Shown here in pieces: positions 39,301 through 46,952 of a stretch of 64,000 nucleotides of DNA; the first letter of the stretch is position 1, and the number at the start of each line of letters is the position of its first letter. The stretch spans positions 1 through 64,000 of the forward strand of contig NZ_AUDO01000008.1 in the NCBI RefSeq assembly GCF_000425505.1. The letters run 5' to 3'. The position numbers and the translations under genes are program-made. The notes beneath the pieces were generated by a model. The model was not told where the DNA came from. It searched no databases and saw only the letters and a program-made list of their open reading frames with translations. This DNA is from Flavobacterium frigidarium DSM 17623. Its GTDB lineage: Bacteria; Bacteroidota; Bacteroidia; Flavobacteriales; Flavobacteriaceae.

Positions 39301-40572
39301 CCGGGTTATACACCAGGAATAGGATTCTTTGGTTCGTCTAAACCTACCTTAGGTTTTATTTTTGGAAGTCAACAAGACGTGCGTTATGAAGCTGCTAAAA
39401 AGGGATGGCTGACTTTGTATGACAATTTTAATCAAAACTTTACTCAGGTAACTAATAAGACTTTAAAAGCTAGTGCAAATATTGACTTGTTCCCAGATTT
39501 TAAAATAGATTTGAATGCTGATAGATCCTACTCTGAGAATTATTCTGAGCAGTACGATGTTTCTTCTGATGGGACCTACAATTCATTGTCGCCTTATAGC
39601 TATGGGTTATTTAGTATTTCGACTGTTCTTATTAAAACATCGTTTTCTGCAAGTGATGAAAACTCGTCAATTGCCTTTAGTGATTTTAGAAAAAATAGAT
39701 TAACGGTGGCTAATAGACTCGCAACAGATAGAGGGATTGATGTGAATAATCCGGCAAATCTAGATGCAGATGGCTATCCACTTGGTTACGGTAAAAACAA
39801 TCAAGCGGTATTATTACCAGCATTCTTGGCTGCTTATTCAGGTGCAGATGCTTCAAGCTCTTCATTAGGAATTTTTAGAAGTATGCCTATACCTAACTGG
39901 TCTGTTAAGTATAATGGCTTGATGCGATTTGATATGTTTAAACGAAATTTTAAACGTTTCTCATTACAACATAATTACCGTGCTTCGTACACAATTAATC
40001 AATATCGTTCTAACTTTGAATATGATCAAAATCCTAATGGTGTTGATGATAACGGAAACTATTTTAATAAAACGATTTTATCTAATATCAATTTAGTAGA
40101 GCAATTTAATCCTTTACTGCGCATGGATTTTGAGTTAAAAAGTTCTTTGAAAATCTTAACCGAAATAAAGAAGGATAGGGCTTTGTCTATGAGTTTTGAT
40201 AACAATTTACTGACTGAAGTAAAAGGACTTGAATACGTAGTTGGGCTAGGATATCGATTTAAAGATGTTATTTTCTCTTCTCGTTTAGCTGATAATCCTA
40301 CAGGTGTTATCAAAGGGGATATTAATATGAAAGCTGATTTCTCTTATCGTAACAACCAAACTATTGTGAGGTATTTAGATTACGACAACAATCAGTTAGC
40401 CGGAGGACAAAATATATGGTCGCTTAAATTAACTGCTGATTATTCATTTAGTAAGAACTTGACAGCAATCTTTTACTATGATCACTCGTTTTCTGAAGCT
40501 GTAATTTCGACTGCTTTTCCGTTGACAAATATTAGATCGGGCTTTACAATACGTTATAATTTTGGGAATTAA
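33397..40572 (+). CDS. sprA: Type IX secretion outer-membrane translocon SprA (Sov)
   Basis: A 2391-aa outer-membrane protein with an N-terminal signal peptide (ICIFLLVLFSGFLLEAQ). Its size fits SprA, the giant beta-barrel channel of the type IX secretion system that exports adhesins and gliding proteins in Flavobacterium. The sequence is rich in alternating aromatic and polar beta-strand patterns and ends in NIRSGFTIRYNFGN, a typical barrel terminus. The neighbours ruvA upstream and gcvH and a VanZ-like gene downstream fit the arrangement recalled from other flavobacteria. No frameshift or truncation is seen over 7.2 kb. The protein makes the cell competent for T9SS if the other gld/spr genes exist elsewhere. 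Confidence 0.93.
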   Translation: MQKICIFLLVLFSGFLLEAQVIEEPKDTIRTGFSTGKIQIKDPKSVLSAYTYDPVTDKYIYTSSVDGFSINYPIILSVREYEQLVLKESMRDYFRKKTDAIEGKKDGSQEAKKDLLPKYYVNSGIFESIFGSNTIDVRPTGSIEMDLGARFTKQDNPSFSPRNRSNLAFDFDQRISMSLMGQVGTRLNVNANYDTQSTFAFQNLIKLEYTPTEDDIVQKIEVGNVSMPLNSSLIRGAQSLFGVKAQLQFGKTTVTGVFSEQKSQTKSVIAEGGGTIQDFDMFALDYDNDRHFFLSQYFRDKYDESLQNYPYIDSRVQITRIEVWVTNKQTRINTTSNNLRNIIALQDLGEGPISGLADNEVVVLDPSTGMFNVPANSPSDNGNNKYDPGQIKDGSGLLNANIREIVTSSSGFNVTVSEGQDYSKLENARKLTSNEFSYNAQLGYISLQQRLSNDEVLAVAYQYTVGDKVYQVGEFGNDGVDATVVTGATNANTAVITQSLILKMLKSNLTNVKNPVWNLMMKNIYQIPGAYQINQEDFRFNILYTDPSPINYIKEATDAAGNVFPFPANPTAGNKVKETTLLKVFNLDKLNYNNDPQNGGDGFFDFLSGLTIDSQNGRIIFTTKEPFGELLFSKLKDGNNPADVSNYDDISTYNNNQQKYVFRSMYRNTQSGALQDSDKNKFLLRGKYKSAASNGIPIGAYNVPQGSVRVTAGGRVLLEGIDYSVNYQLGTVQILDASLQASNTPVEISLENNSIFGQQTRRFMGVNVEHEISDKFLLGATFLKMSEKPFTQKATYGQESVNNTIFGFNTNYATEVPFFTRLANMLPNVDTGVPSNLSVRAEVAFLKPNSPKAADFEGESTIYVDDFEGSQSTIDMRSAYAWSLSATPERNTRSSYDFNATANDLSYGFKRAKLAWNTIDPIFYTSRPSGITDDDLSLNTTRRIFSEELYPLTDIAQGQSQVVNTLNLSYYPSDRGPYNNNSNFSASPRDNFGGITRAINSTNFEQSNVEYIQFWVMDPYIGAGQIPMSNTGKIYFNLGEISEDILKDGRKQYENGLGPDQILVNPRPLWGDVPASQSLIYAFDTNVENRLNQDVGFDGLNNAQEASVYSNFASDSDPAGDDYTYYLNANGNVNERYKNYNGVDGNSAVDINDANRAATTLPDVEDINKDNTMNTINAYYEYSIDVAPNMEIGQNNITDIRNTQVTLANGQVTDARWIQFKIPVSQPQNTIGNISDFRSIRFMRMFMTGFSEEITVRFGSLDLVRGEWRRYTNTLQFDDTNVTDDGTILDVLSVNVQENNERCPINYVTPPGVVREQLYNNNTIINQNEQSLSLRVSGDGLEAEDSRAVFKNVSLDMRQFKKLKMFLHAESLQNETTLGDDQMVGFIRFGNDFTDNFYQVEIPLKVTVPSRSSAANCSPLSAESVWPEDNQIDLSLALLTQLKIQAMGIDLSTLPLDGIYYQDEDELDQSAASKSNKLRIGIKGNPNFGLVRTLMVGVKNRETMQSIKGEVWFNELRLADMDNNGGMAAVLNVDTNFADFATVSATGRKSTIGFGSLEQGPNERSREDIQQYNFVTNMNLGKLLPAKWGINLPFNYAIGEEVITPQYDPFNQDIKLQQLLDNTADADVRENYRNRAVDYTKRSSINFIGVRKQRAAEQKQRIYDVENFTFSQSYNEVERHDYEIENYQDQQSSSSVDYAYTFQSKPIEPFKNSKLMKKNDYWKMLSDFNFNYLPSNITFSTNINRQFNTQQFRQIEDIEGIGLDPLYRRNFSFNYQYGFNYNLTKSLKFSYIASSSNIVKNYLNEDNEPIDDFSIWDSYLNVGDPNQHMQQLIVNYEIPINKIPLFSFVKANYSYTGDYNWQRTSNALSDIIIDGENYNLGNTVQNARSNNLNASFNMEMLYKYLGLTKTTQKFGSKPKVALPKPGEKIVNTNKQDANGSPFVDGLKGILTSVKNIQFNYTENSGTVLPGYTPGIGFFGSSKPTLGFIFGSQQDVRYEAAKKGWLTLYDNFNQNFTQVTNKTLKASANIDLFPDFKIDLNADRSYSENYSEQYDVSSDGTYNSLSPYSYGLFSISTVLIKTSFSASDENSSIAFSDFRKNRLTVANRLATDRGIDVNNPANLDADGYPLGYGKNNQAVLLPAFLAAYSGADASSSSLGIFRSMPIPNWSVKYNGLMRFDMFKRNFKRFSLQHNYRASYTINQYRSNFEYDQNPNGVDDNGNYFNKTILSNINLVEQFNPLLRMDFELKSSLKILTEIKKDRALSMSFDNNLLTEVKGLEYVVGLGYRFKDVIFSSRLADNPTGVIKGDINMKADFSYRNNQTIVRYLDYDNNQLAGGQNIWSLKLTADYSFSKNLTAIFYYDHSFSEAVISTAFPLTNIRSGFTIRYNFGN

Positions 40573-40609
40573 TTTTGACAATCTAAACTAGATTTGGACA
40601 TAAGATTGT

Positions 40610-40617
40610 TACATTTG
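40610..40617 (+). promoter_or_regulatory. -7 element TACATTTG before gcvH
   Basis: An exact TAnnTTTG match 41 bases before the gcvH ATG; the nearest TTTG (40593-40596) is 13 bases upstream, closer than usual. Confidence 0.5.
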
Positions 40618-40657
40618 CGAAACAAATAAAATTATCAATTATCAATAAGCATTTATT

Positions 40658-41038
40658 ATGAGTATACCAGCAAATTTAAAGTACACAAAAGATCACGAAT
40701 GGGTGAGTTTAGAAGGAGATGTAGCTACAGTAGGAATTACACATTTCGCTCAAAAAGAATTAGGTGATATCGTTTATGTAGAAGTTGAAACATTAGACCA
40801 AACTCTTGAAAAAGATGAAGTTTTTGGTACTGTTGAAGCAGTAAAAACTGTTTCTGATTTGTTTCTTCCTTTAGCAGGAGAAATTGTCGAATTTAATGAT
40901 GCTTTAGAAAGTACTCCTGAAACAGTAAATTCTGATCCTTATGGAGCAGGATGGATGATCAAAATTAAAGTAGCAAACGTTGCTGATTATGATACTCTAT
41001 TATCAAGCGATGCTTATAATGATTTAATTGGTGCGTAA
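40658..41038 (+). CDS. gcvH: Glycine cleavage system H protein
   Basis: A 126-aa lipoyl carrier that shuttles the aminomethyl group between the P, T and L proteins. The lipoyl-lysine is K63 in [12 protein letters not shown], inside the usual hammerhead fold, and the start [14 protein letters not shown] is typical of the family. Its stop overlaps the start of the VanZ-like gene, so the two are translationally linked although their functions appear unrelated. Confidence 0.96.
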   Translation: MSIPANLKYTKDHEWVSLEGDVATVGITHFAQKELGDIVYVEVETLDQTLEKDEVFGTVEAVKTVSDLFLPLAGEIVEFNDALESTPETVNSDPYGAGWMIKIKVANVADYDTLLSSDAYNDLIGA

Positions 41039-41411
41039 ATTATTCTTTCTTATCTCGGCGGTAGCTTGGTCAGCTGTAATCTTGTATTTGTGTTTAACAA
41101 AGTCAAGTAACATTCCTACGATCGATATCCCTAATCTAGATAAGGCGGTACATGCGTTCTTTCATTTTGTGTTTACTTCGCTATGGGTACTATTTTTTAG
41201 AACTCAGGTGAGAAATAAAAACATATACAAGCCGTTGTTTTTTTCATTCATGCTTTCTGTTTTTTTTGGAGTATTTATCGAAATAGCACAGCAGCTATTT
41301 ACAACTACAAGAAGTCCTGACATGTTTGATATTCTTGCAAACATAACCGGCGCGGCTTTTGCAAGTTTTTCCATCCTTGTTTTTATCAAAATAAGAGGAA
41401 CCAAGCCGTAA
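41031..41411 (+). CDS. VanZ-like membrane protein
   Basis: A 126-aa protein with four hydrophobic segments and the VanZ-like pattern [20 protein letters not shown] and [11 protein letters not shown]...[17 protein letters not shown]. VanZ proteins lower susceptibility to teicoplanin in some bacteria, but most members have no known role. The likely start is GTG 41031; a TTG one codon earlier is also possible. It overlaps gcvH by 8 bases and is followed by a terminator. Confidence 0.8.
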   Translation: MRKLFFLISAVAWSAVILYLCLTKSSNIPTIDIPNLDKAVHAFFHFVFTSLWVLFFRTQVRNKNIYKPLFFSFMLSVFFGVFIEIAQQLFTTTRSPDMFDILANITGAAFASFSILVFIKIRGTKP

Positions 41412-41424
41412 ACAATAATACATT

Positions 41425-41450
41425 AAAGTCCCGAATTTACGGGACTTTTT
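41425..41450 (+). terminator. Intrinsic terminator after the VanZ-like gene
   Basis: AAAGTCCCG and CGGGACTTT around AATTTA with a T tail, 14 bases past the stop. Confidence 0.88.
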
Positions 41451-41543
41451 TATTTTCGAAAAAAATGTAAATAGATTTATTTTTCAATTTCTATATTCTG
41501 TTAAACATATCAGTATTGTTTAAAAGCTTTTGAATATTAAATG

Positions 41544-41551
41544 TATTTTTG
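41544..41551 (+). promoter_or_regulatory. -7 element TATTTTTG before deoC
   Basis: An exact TAnnTTTG match 39 bases before the ATG. The nearest TTTG (41529-41532) is too close (11 bases) to be the -33 element. Confidence 0.45.
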
Positions 41552-41589
41552 TTTAGCAACTCTATTAATAATCATCTAATACAATCATT

Positions 41590-42333
41590 ATGAATATCAG
41601 AAACTACCTAGATTCAACATATTTAAAAACACCTAAACAAGCCGGTCTTGAAGAGGGTGAAAATGTAGAAATCGTTTTGAAATTTATTCATGAGGCAATC
41701 GATGAGAATTTTAAATTAATCATGATCAGACCTGATATGGTTGCTATGGCAAAAGAGGTAATTACCAAGGCTAATGCAGTGACTTTAATAGGTACTGTTA
41801 TCGATTTTCCTGAAGGTGAATCAGATGTTATGGCCAAATTAGAAGAAGCACAGAGAGCCATTGACAATGGTGCAGATGATCTTGATTTTGTTTGTAATTA
41901 TAAAGCATTTAAGGAAGGGGAGGTTGCTATTGTAAAAGAAGAGGTCTTGAGGTGTACAAAACTAGGTTTAGATAATAATAAAACAGTTAAGTGGATTATT
42001 GAAGTTGCGGCATTAACAGATAAGCAAATTATTCAATTGTCTTCTCTAATTAAAAATGTGATTATCTCTAATTTTAAAGAAGAAGTGTACAGCTCAGTTT
42101 TTGTAAAATCTTCTACCGGCTTTTTCAAAACCGAAGATGATGTTCCTAACGGTGCAACTGTTCGCACAATAATCATGATGCTCGAAAATACTTCACCGTT
42201 GCCTGTTAAAGCAGCAGGTGGTGTTAGATCTTATGAGGAAGCGGTAGAAATGGTACGATTAGGTGTGAAAAGAATAGGGACTTCAGGGGCAAAGGCAATT
42301 GCTAATGGCGAAGATAGTAAGCAAGAATATTAA
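41590..42333 (+). CDS. deoC: Deoxyribose-phosphate aldolase
   Basis: A 247-aa class I aldolase that splits 2-deoxyribose-5-phosphate into glyceraldehyde-3-phosphate and acetaldehyde. The family segments are ADDLDFVCNYKAFKEGE, the Schiff-base lysine region FVKSSTGFFKTEDD, and PVKAAGGVRSYEEA, whose Lys assists catalysis. The gene stands alone with its own -7 element and is not next to other deo genes. Confidence 0.93.
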   Translation: MNIRNYLDSTYLKTPKQAGLEEGENVEIVLKFIHEAIDENFKLIMIRPDMVAMAKEVITKANAVTLIGTVIDFPEGESDVMAKLEEAQRAIDNGADDLDFVCNYKAFKEGEVAIVKEEVLRCTKLGLDNNKTVKWIIEVAALTDKQIIQLSSLIKNVIISNFKEEVYSSVFVKSSTGFFKTEDDVPNGATVRTIIMMLENTSPLPVKAAGGVRSYEEAVEMVRLGVKRIGTSGAKAIANGEDSKQEY

Positions 42334-42554
42334 ATTTTTAAAAAGGCGCACGTTCCAAAATACGTTTTAAATAATGAAAATTTTATTTCAAAAATACACT
42401 GTGTTTTTAAGTTTTACTTTCAAAAAAAAAATATTGTTCGTTCCAAATTAGTAAAGTTTGTAGAATAGCTATTTTTTAAGAGTGAAATGCAGTTTTAACA
42501 GATTATAATTGAAAAAAACACAAATTCTACAATCTTAAATCTACTTGTAATTTG

Positions 42555-42562
42555 TACATTTG
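42555..42562 (+). promoter_or_regulatory. -7 element TACATTTG before ctaB
   Basis: An exact TAnnTTTG match 32 bases before the ctaB start, probably driving the ctaB to subunit IV operon. Confidence 0.5.
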
Positions 42563-42594
42563 CAGAAGTTTTAAAAAACATAATTAAATCTGCG

Positions 42595-43497
42595 TTGAAT
42601 ACTACTCAAAATACCCTCACCCTTAAATCGGTTTTTTTAGATTTTAAAGAAATCACTAAAGCAGGACTAGCTATTAGTGTTTTGTTTTCATCTATAGCGG
42701 GATATTTTTTAGGCGTAAATGAGCAAAATCCTTTTCAGTGGTCCGTGCTCTTAATGTTAATCGTAGGTGGTTATTGTATGGTTGGGGCTTCTAATGCATA
42801 CAATCAAGTAATTGAAAAAGATATCGATGCTTTAATGGATCGAACGAAAAACCGTCCTGTTCCTTCAGGAAGAATGTCGCCACGAGTTGCACTTGTAGTT
42901 GCTAGTTTACTTACAATTGTAGGGATTTCACTTTTGTATATGATTAATCCTAAATCGGCTATGTTTGGTGCGATTTCGATATTTTTATATACGAGTGTTT
43001 ACACACCTTTAAAAACGGTGACTTCATTGTCTGTTTTTGTAGGAGCATTTCCAGGGGCAATCCCTTTTATGTTAGGATGGGTGGCTGCGACGGGTGATTT
43101 TGGTATAGAAGCAGGTACGTTGTTTTTAATTCAGTTTTTTTGGCAATTTCCGCATTTTTGGGCTATAGGCTGGTTTTTGTATGAAGATTACGAGAAAGCG
43201 GGGATTTTTATGTTGCCTACGGGTAAAAAAGATCAAGGAACAGCATTGCAAATTATTTTATATTCAGTTTGGTTAATTGTTGCTTCTTTGTTGCCGGCTC
43301 TTGGTTATACTGGTCGATTTTATATTACGCCAGTTGCCGCAGTGTTAGTGTTTTTATTAGGTTTATGGATGCTTTTTTATGCAGTAAAGCTGTATAAGAT
43401 TAAAACCGCAAAAGCTGCAAGAACATTAATGTTAGTTAGCGTATCGTATATTACGCTACTTCAATTAGTATATATAATTGATAAATTTTTAAGATAG
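42595..43497 (+). CDS. ctaB: Heme O synthase (protoheme IX farnesyltransferase)
   Basis: A 300-aa UbiA-family membrane enzyme that adds a farnesyl group to heme b, the first step to heme A for the aa3 oxidase. The prenyltransferase motif NQVIEKDIDALMDRTKNRPV is intact and about nine transmembrane helices follow. The start is TTG at 42595 (no ATG is available before residue 59), which gives the expected N-terminus ahead of DFKEITKAGLAISVLFSS. It heads the second cytochrome oxidase gene block, with 2 bases to the next gene. Confidence 0.94.
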   Translation: MNTTQNTLTLKSVFLDFKEITKAGLAISVLFSSIAGYFLGVNEQNPFQWSVLLMLIVGGYCMVGASNAYNQVIEKDIDALMDRTKNRPVPSGRMSPRVALVVASLLTIVGISLLYMINPKSAMFGAISIFLYTSVYTPLKTVTSLSVFVGAFPGAIPFMLGWVAATGDFGIEAGTLFLIQFFWQFPHFWAIGWFLYEDYEKAGIFMLPTGKKDQGTALQIILYSVWLIVASLLPALGYTGRFYITPVAAVLVFLLGLWMLFYAVKLYKIKTAKAARTLMLVSVSYITLLQLVYIIDKFLR

Positions 43498-43499
43498 TT

Positions 43500-44093
43500 A
43501 TGGAAATGACAATGACAATGACACAGGAAGAGCATAAGCAAAAAACAGCAAGATCATATAAGTTGATTTTGATTTTTGCAATGGTCAGTATGATTATGAT
43601 GTTTGCGGGACTTACTAGTGCGTTTGTAGTAAGTAAGGCAAGAGTAGACTGGTTGAAAGATTTTCAATTGCCTACTGCTTTTTATTATAGCACATTGGCT
43701 ATAATTGCTGCTAGTGTAACAATACACATGGCAAAAAAATCAATTCAAAAAGACGAGAAAAGTAAGACTACTGTTTTTCTTTTGTCTACTTTAGCGCTTG
43801 GAATTTTATTCGTGTTTTTGCAGTTTGCAGGATTCGGACAAATCGTTGAAAGCGGTTATTATTTCACGGGAAGTGAGAGTTCAATAACAACAACATTTTT
43901 GTATATTGTAACGGTTGTGCATATGATTCACCTTGCTGGTGGCTTAATATCATTGCTTATTATAATTTATAATCATTTTAAACAGAAATACAATTCGAGT
44001 CAAACTCTTGGAATAGAACTAGGTGCGATGTACTGGCACTTTCTTGATTTCTTGTGGATTTATTTATTTGTATTTTTATATTTCTTTAAATAA
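43500..44093 (+). CDS. Cytochrome c oxidase subunit III family protein (first copy)
   Basis: A 197-aa membrane protein with five hydrophobic helices and the subunit III pattern VVHMIHLAGGLISLL and ELGAMYWHFLDFLWIYLFVFLYF. The start is marked by four in-frame ATG codons within a repeated ATGACA (43500-43520), so the exact start is unclear. It is shorter than the second copy and lacks the two N-terminal helices of mitochondrial subunit III. It lies 2 bases after ctaB. Confidence 0.88.
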   Translation: MEMTMTMTQEEHKQKTARSYKLILIFAMVSMIMMFAGLTSAFVVSKARVDWLKDFQLPTAFYYSTLAIIAASVTIHMAKKSIQKDEKSKTTVFLLSTLALGILFVFLQFAGFGQIVESGYYFTGSESSITTTFLYIVTVVHMIHLAGGLISLLIIIYNHFKQKYNSSQTLGIELGAMYWHFLDFLWIYLFVFLYFFK

Positions 44094-44135
44094 GAAAAAA
44101 ACGTAAATTTGGGAACTTTTTAACGAATAACTTTT

Positions 44136-45164
44136 ATGGAAGCGACAGTTACTACTGCAAATAGTGAAGATAAAACTTGGGGAGGCGGCAATGAGCCTAT
44201 GGGAGCAAGTTATGGTAAAATGATGATGTGGTTTTTTATCATGTCAGATGCCTTAACGTTCTCTGGATTTTTAGCAGCTTACGGTTTATCTAGATTTAAA
44301 TTTATTGAGACGTGGCCACTGGCCGATGAAGTGTTTACTCACTTCCCATTTTTGCACGGTGTGTCTGCACCTATGTATTATGTGGCGTTAATGACTTTTA
44401 TTTTAATTTTTTCATCTGTAACAATGGTTTTGGCTGTTGATGCTGGTCATCAAATGAAAAAGAATAAAGTTATTGTTTACATGTTTTTAACCATTATCGG
44501 CGGTTTGATTTTCGTAGGGTCTCAAGCTTGGGAATGGAAAAATTTCATCAAAGGAGAATATGGTGCTGTTGAAACAAAAGGAGGTAGTTTGCTTCAGTTT
44601 GTTGATAAAGACGGAAACCGTGTTGCTTTGGCAGATTTTGCTAGTACTCTTCATGGAGAGCGCGTGCAACATACTAGTAATAAAGGAACTTGGTTCTTGA
44701 GTGAGGGTGAACTACCTTCATACTCTCTTGCTGAAGTGCAAGCTGGATTCAAAGCACATCCTGAGTTATCTGTTCGCATCGAATCTATCTATGAGGCTAC
44801 TCCAGATAATGTAAAAGACGCTAAGATTAATCATGATCTAAGCAAATTCAAGCATAAAACAGTCTTATCTAGAGAAGAATCTATTTCTAGATTAGCAGAC
44901 GGACATTATGTTGTTGAGGGAGCTAACTTGATTAGAAATGAGTACGGTAATAAATTATTTGCTGATTTCTTTTTCTTTATCACAGGTTTCCACGGATTCC
45001 ACGTTTTTTCAGGGGTTATCTTAAATATCATTGTCTTTTTCAATGTCCTAATAGGTACATATGAAAAAAGAAGAAGTTATGAGATGGTTGAAAAAGTAGG
45101 TCTATACTGGCACTTTGTAGATTTAGTTTGGGTATTTGTATTTACCGTTTTCTATCTAGTTTAA
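44136..45164 (+). CDS. Cytochrome c oxidase subunit III family protein with soluble insertion (second copy)
   Basis: A 342-aa subunit III homologue: helices near 28-50, 75-100 and 111-131, then a hydrophilic stretch of about 130 residues (roughly 140-275) before the final helices, which carry ITGFHGFHVFSGVILNII and VGLYWHFVDLVWVFVFTVFY. The insertion is charged, contains no cysteine, and has no motif that I recognise. It may be a membrane-surface domain contacting another subunit. It follows the first subunit III gene by 42 bases. Confidence 0.9.
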   Translation: MEATVTTANSEDKTWGGGNEPMGASYGKMMMWFFIMSDALTFSGFLAAYGLSRFKFIETWPLADEVFTHFPFLHGVSAPMYYVALMTFILIFSSVTMVLAVDAGHQMKKNKVIVYMFLTIIGGLIFVGSQAWEWKNFIKGEYGAVETKGGSLLQFVDKDGNRVALADFASTLHGERVQHTSNKGTWFLSEGELPSYSLAEVQAGFKAHPELSVRIESIYEATPDNVKDAKINHDLSKFKHKTVLSREESISRLADGHYVVEGANLIRNEYGNKLFADFFFFITGFHGFHVFSGVILNIIVFFNVLIGTYEKRRSYEMVEKVGLYWHFVDLVWVFVFTVFYLV

Positions 45165-45182
45165 TTTTTAAAAATAATTATT

Positions 45183-45533
45183 ATGTCACACGAACACGTT
45201 TCTAATACTGCAGGGATCTGGAAAGTTTTCGCAATATTGTCTGCTGTTACTATTATAGAAGTAATTTTAGGAATACTTAAGCCAGATTTTCTACACATGA
45301 ACCACCTTTTAGGTATGAATTTGTTGAACTGGGTATTTTATATATTGACTGTTTTTAAAGCTTATTATATTGTATGGTCATTCATGCACTTAGGAGGCGA
45401 AAAAAGTAGTCTTAGATGGGCAATTGTATTGCCTGTTGTTTTCTTAATAATATATATACTTTTCATTTTCTTAACCGAAGGGCATTATATTTATGGGGTT
45501 TTTAAAGATTCGACAATTAAATGGAATTTTTAA
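45183..45533 (+). CDS. Cytochrome c oxidase subunit IV-like protein
   Basis: A 116-aa protein with three hydrophobic helices and a His-containing N-terminus (SHEHVSNTAGIWKVF). The pattern VFKAYYIVWSFMHLGGEKSSLRW is typical of the small subunit IV (CyoD/CoxD-like) of bacterial oxidases, which stabilises the assembly of subunits I and III. It is the last gene of the ctaB operon, 18 bases after the subunit III gene and just before a terminator. Confidence 0.88.
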   Translation: MSHEHVSNTAGIWKVFAILSAVTIIEVILGILKPDFLHMNHLLGMNLLNWVFYILTVFKAYYIVWSFMHLGGEKSSLRWAIVLPVVFLIIYILFIFLTEGHYIYGVFKDSTIKWNF

Positions 45534-45546
45534 CACATATTAATTC

Positions 45547-45579
45547 AAAAAAAAGGGTACGCATAGCGTACCTTTTTTT
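45547..45579 (+). terminator. Intrinsic terminator of the ctaB-cox operon
   Basis: GGTACGC/GCGTACC around ATA with A and T tracts on both sides. The T tract overlaps the next promoter element by one base. Confidence 0.85.
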
Positions 45580-45586
45580 ATTTTTG
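45579..45586 (+). promoter_or_regulatory. -7 element TATTTTTG of the Sco operon
   Basis: An exact TAnnTTTG match starting on the last T of the preceding terminator and 22 bases before the ATG at 45609. Confidence 0.55.
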
Positions 45587-45608
45587 TACTTTAAATTTTA
45601 ATGCTGCA

Positions 45609-46259
45609 ATGAAAAAAAATATTGTTCTTTTTGTGCTTTTTATTCTCCCTATTGTTGCTTATCTTTTTTTTGCATCAGGTGTGAATAGTTTTACCCGTTT
45701 GCCTACCGTTACTAAAGGAATTCCTGAGCTAGGAGATTGGGAATCTTTAAATAAAGAAAAGGTAGTTCTAACTAATAAAATAACTATACTTGGTTTTTCT
45801 GGTTCCGAAATTTTAAAGAACAGAGGGAATCTTTTTAATCTTAACGAAAAAATTTATCAACGTTACCACACATTTAAAGATTTACAATTTGTAATGATAT
45901 GTCCCCTTGGTACAGAAAATGATGTACGCAGTATATTAGATGCTTTAGATGAATTTACAGATGTTTCACAATGGCATTTTGTGTTCACCACTCCAGAGAA
46001 TATCCAAGATTATTATGGTAAACTTCAATTGAAGGGACAACTTGATCAATATGCTGGTACTCCAAATGTTTATATTGTAGATAAAGCGAGAGATTTAAGA
46101 GGTCGAAAAGATAAAGACGATTACAAGGAGGGATACAATACTTTTCATCCATCTGAGTTAAGCAACGAGATGCTTGATGATTTTAAAATTATCTTGTACG
46201 AATACCGTGCTGCATTAAAGAAGAATCACAATGCGACTAAACAACTTTTAAAAGATTAA
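45609..46259 (+). CDS. Sco/thioredoxin-fold-like membrane protein without cysteines at the active site
   Basis: A 216-aa protein with one N-terminal transmembrane helix (residues 4-22) and an exported domain. Its course resembles the neighbouring SCO1/SenC protein: a KITILGFSGSEIL strand where Sco has its copper site, a helix NEKIYQRYHTF, a strand FVMICPLG, and a late GTPNVYIVDKARDLRG segment like the fold's last strands. The CxxxC copper motif is absent (GSEILKNRG at that place), and no histidine ligand is evident. It may be an inactive paralogue that assists oxidase assembly (inference). It is first in a four-gene operon with 1 base to the next gene. Confidence 0.7.
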   Translation: MKKNIVLFVLFILPIVAYLFFASGVNSFTRLPTVTKGIPELGDWESLNKEKVVLTNKITILGFSGSEILKNRGNLFNLNEKIYQRYHTFKDLQFVMICPLGTENDVRSILDALDEFTDVSQWHFVFTTPENIQDYYGKLQLKGQLDQYAGTPNVYIVDKARDLRGRKDKDDYKEGYNTFHPSELSNEMLDDFKIILYEYRAALKKNHNATKQLLKD

Positions 46260-46260
46260 T

Positions 46261-46947
46261 ATGTTTAAGAATAAATCATACATCGGAATTTCCTTTATCA
46301 TTTTAGTTTTTGGTATTTATGCTATTCCTAAAATTATAGAGCGCATTCAAAATGGTTCGGTAGTAAAAGCAGATCGTTTAGATAATGTTTCTACATCTGC
46401 CACAAAAGACGAAAAGTTAGTAATGATTGGGCCTGCGCCAAAATTTGAATTAACGAATCAAAACAACGACACAATCAACAATGAATCTTTTAAAGGTAAA
46501 GTATATGTAGTTGAGTTTTTTTTTACAACTTGTCCTTCAATTTGTCCTAAGATGAATCAAAGTATGTTGCTAATCGAAAAGAAGTTTTTTGGTAATCCTA
46601 ATTTCGGAATTGCTTCTATCACTATTGATCCCAATCATGATACTGCTAAGGTTTTGAAAGAACATGCCGAATTTTTGGGTGTTAAATCTACAAGCTGGCA
46701 ATTTTTAAGAGGCGATCAAGATTATATTTATAGTATAGCTAATAAAGGTTTCAATTTATATGCTGCCTCAAATAGCAATGTAGCTGGGGGTTTTGAACAC
46801 TCAGGTTTATTTGCATTGATTGATAAAGATGGAAATATAAGATGTAGAAAAGATGATTATGGTAATCCTATTTTATACTACGATGGCTTAGAGAAAAAAG
46901 GGGTTAGAGATATTCAACAAGATATTAGTATTTTATTAGAAGAATAG
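46261..46947 (+). CDS. SCO1/SenC copper chaperone
   Basis: A 228-aa membrane-anchored thioredoxin-fold protein for CuA-site assembly in oxidase subunit II. After an N-terminal helix (8-26) it has the copper motif TTCPSICPKM (C-x3-C) and the conserved His ligand in GGFEHSGLFALIDKDG. Its genes-in-line partners are oxidase or assembly proteins, which fits a role for coxB at 24508. It follows the cysteine-less paralogue by 1 base and precedes the DUF420 gene by 5 bases. Confidence 0.93.
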   Translation: MFKNKSYIGISFIILVFGIYAIPKIIERIQNGSVVKADRLDNVSTSATKDEKLVMIGPAPKFELTNQNNDTINNESFKGKVYVVEFFFTTCPSICPKMNQSMLLIEKKFFGNPNFGIASITIDPNHDTAKVLKEHAEFLGVKSTSWQFLRGDQDYIYSIANKGFNLYAASNSNVAGGFEHSGLFALIDKDGNIRCRKDDYGNPILYYDGLEKKGVRDIQQDISILLEE

Positions 46948-46952
46948 GCATT

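Noticed and set aside
43500..43520. ATGACA repeated three times at the start of a subunit III gene, considered as a phase-variable tract
   Set aside because: A hexamer repeat keeps the frame when it changes length, so it would not switch the gene on or off; three copies are also too few.
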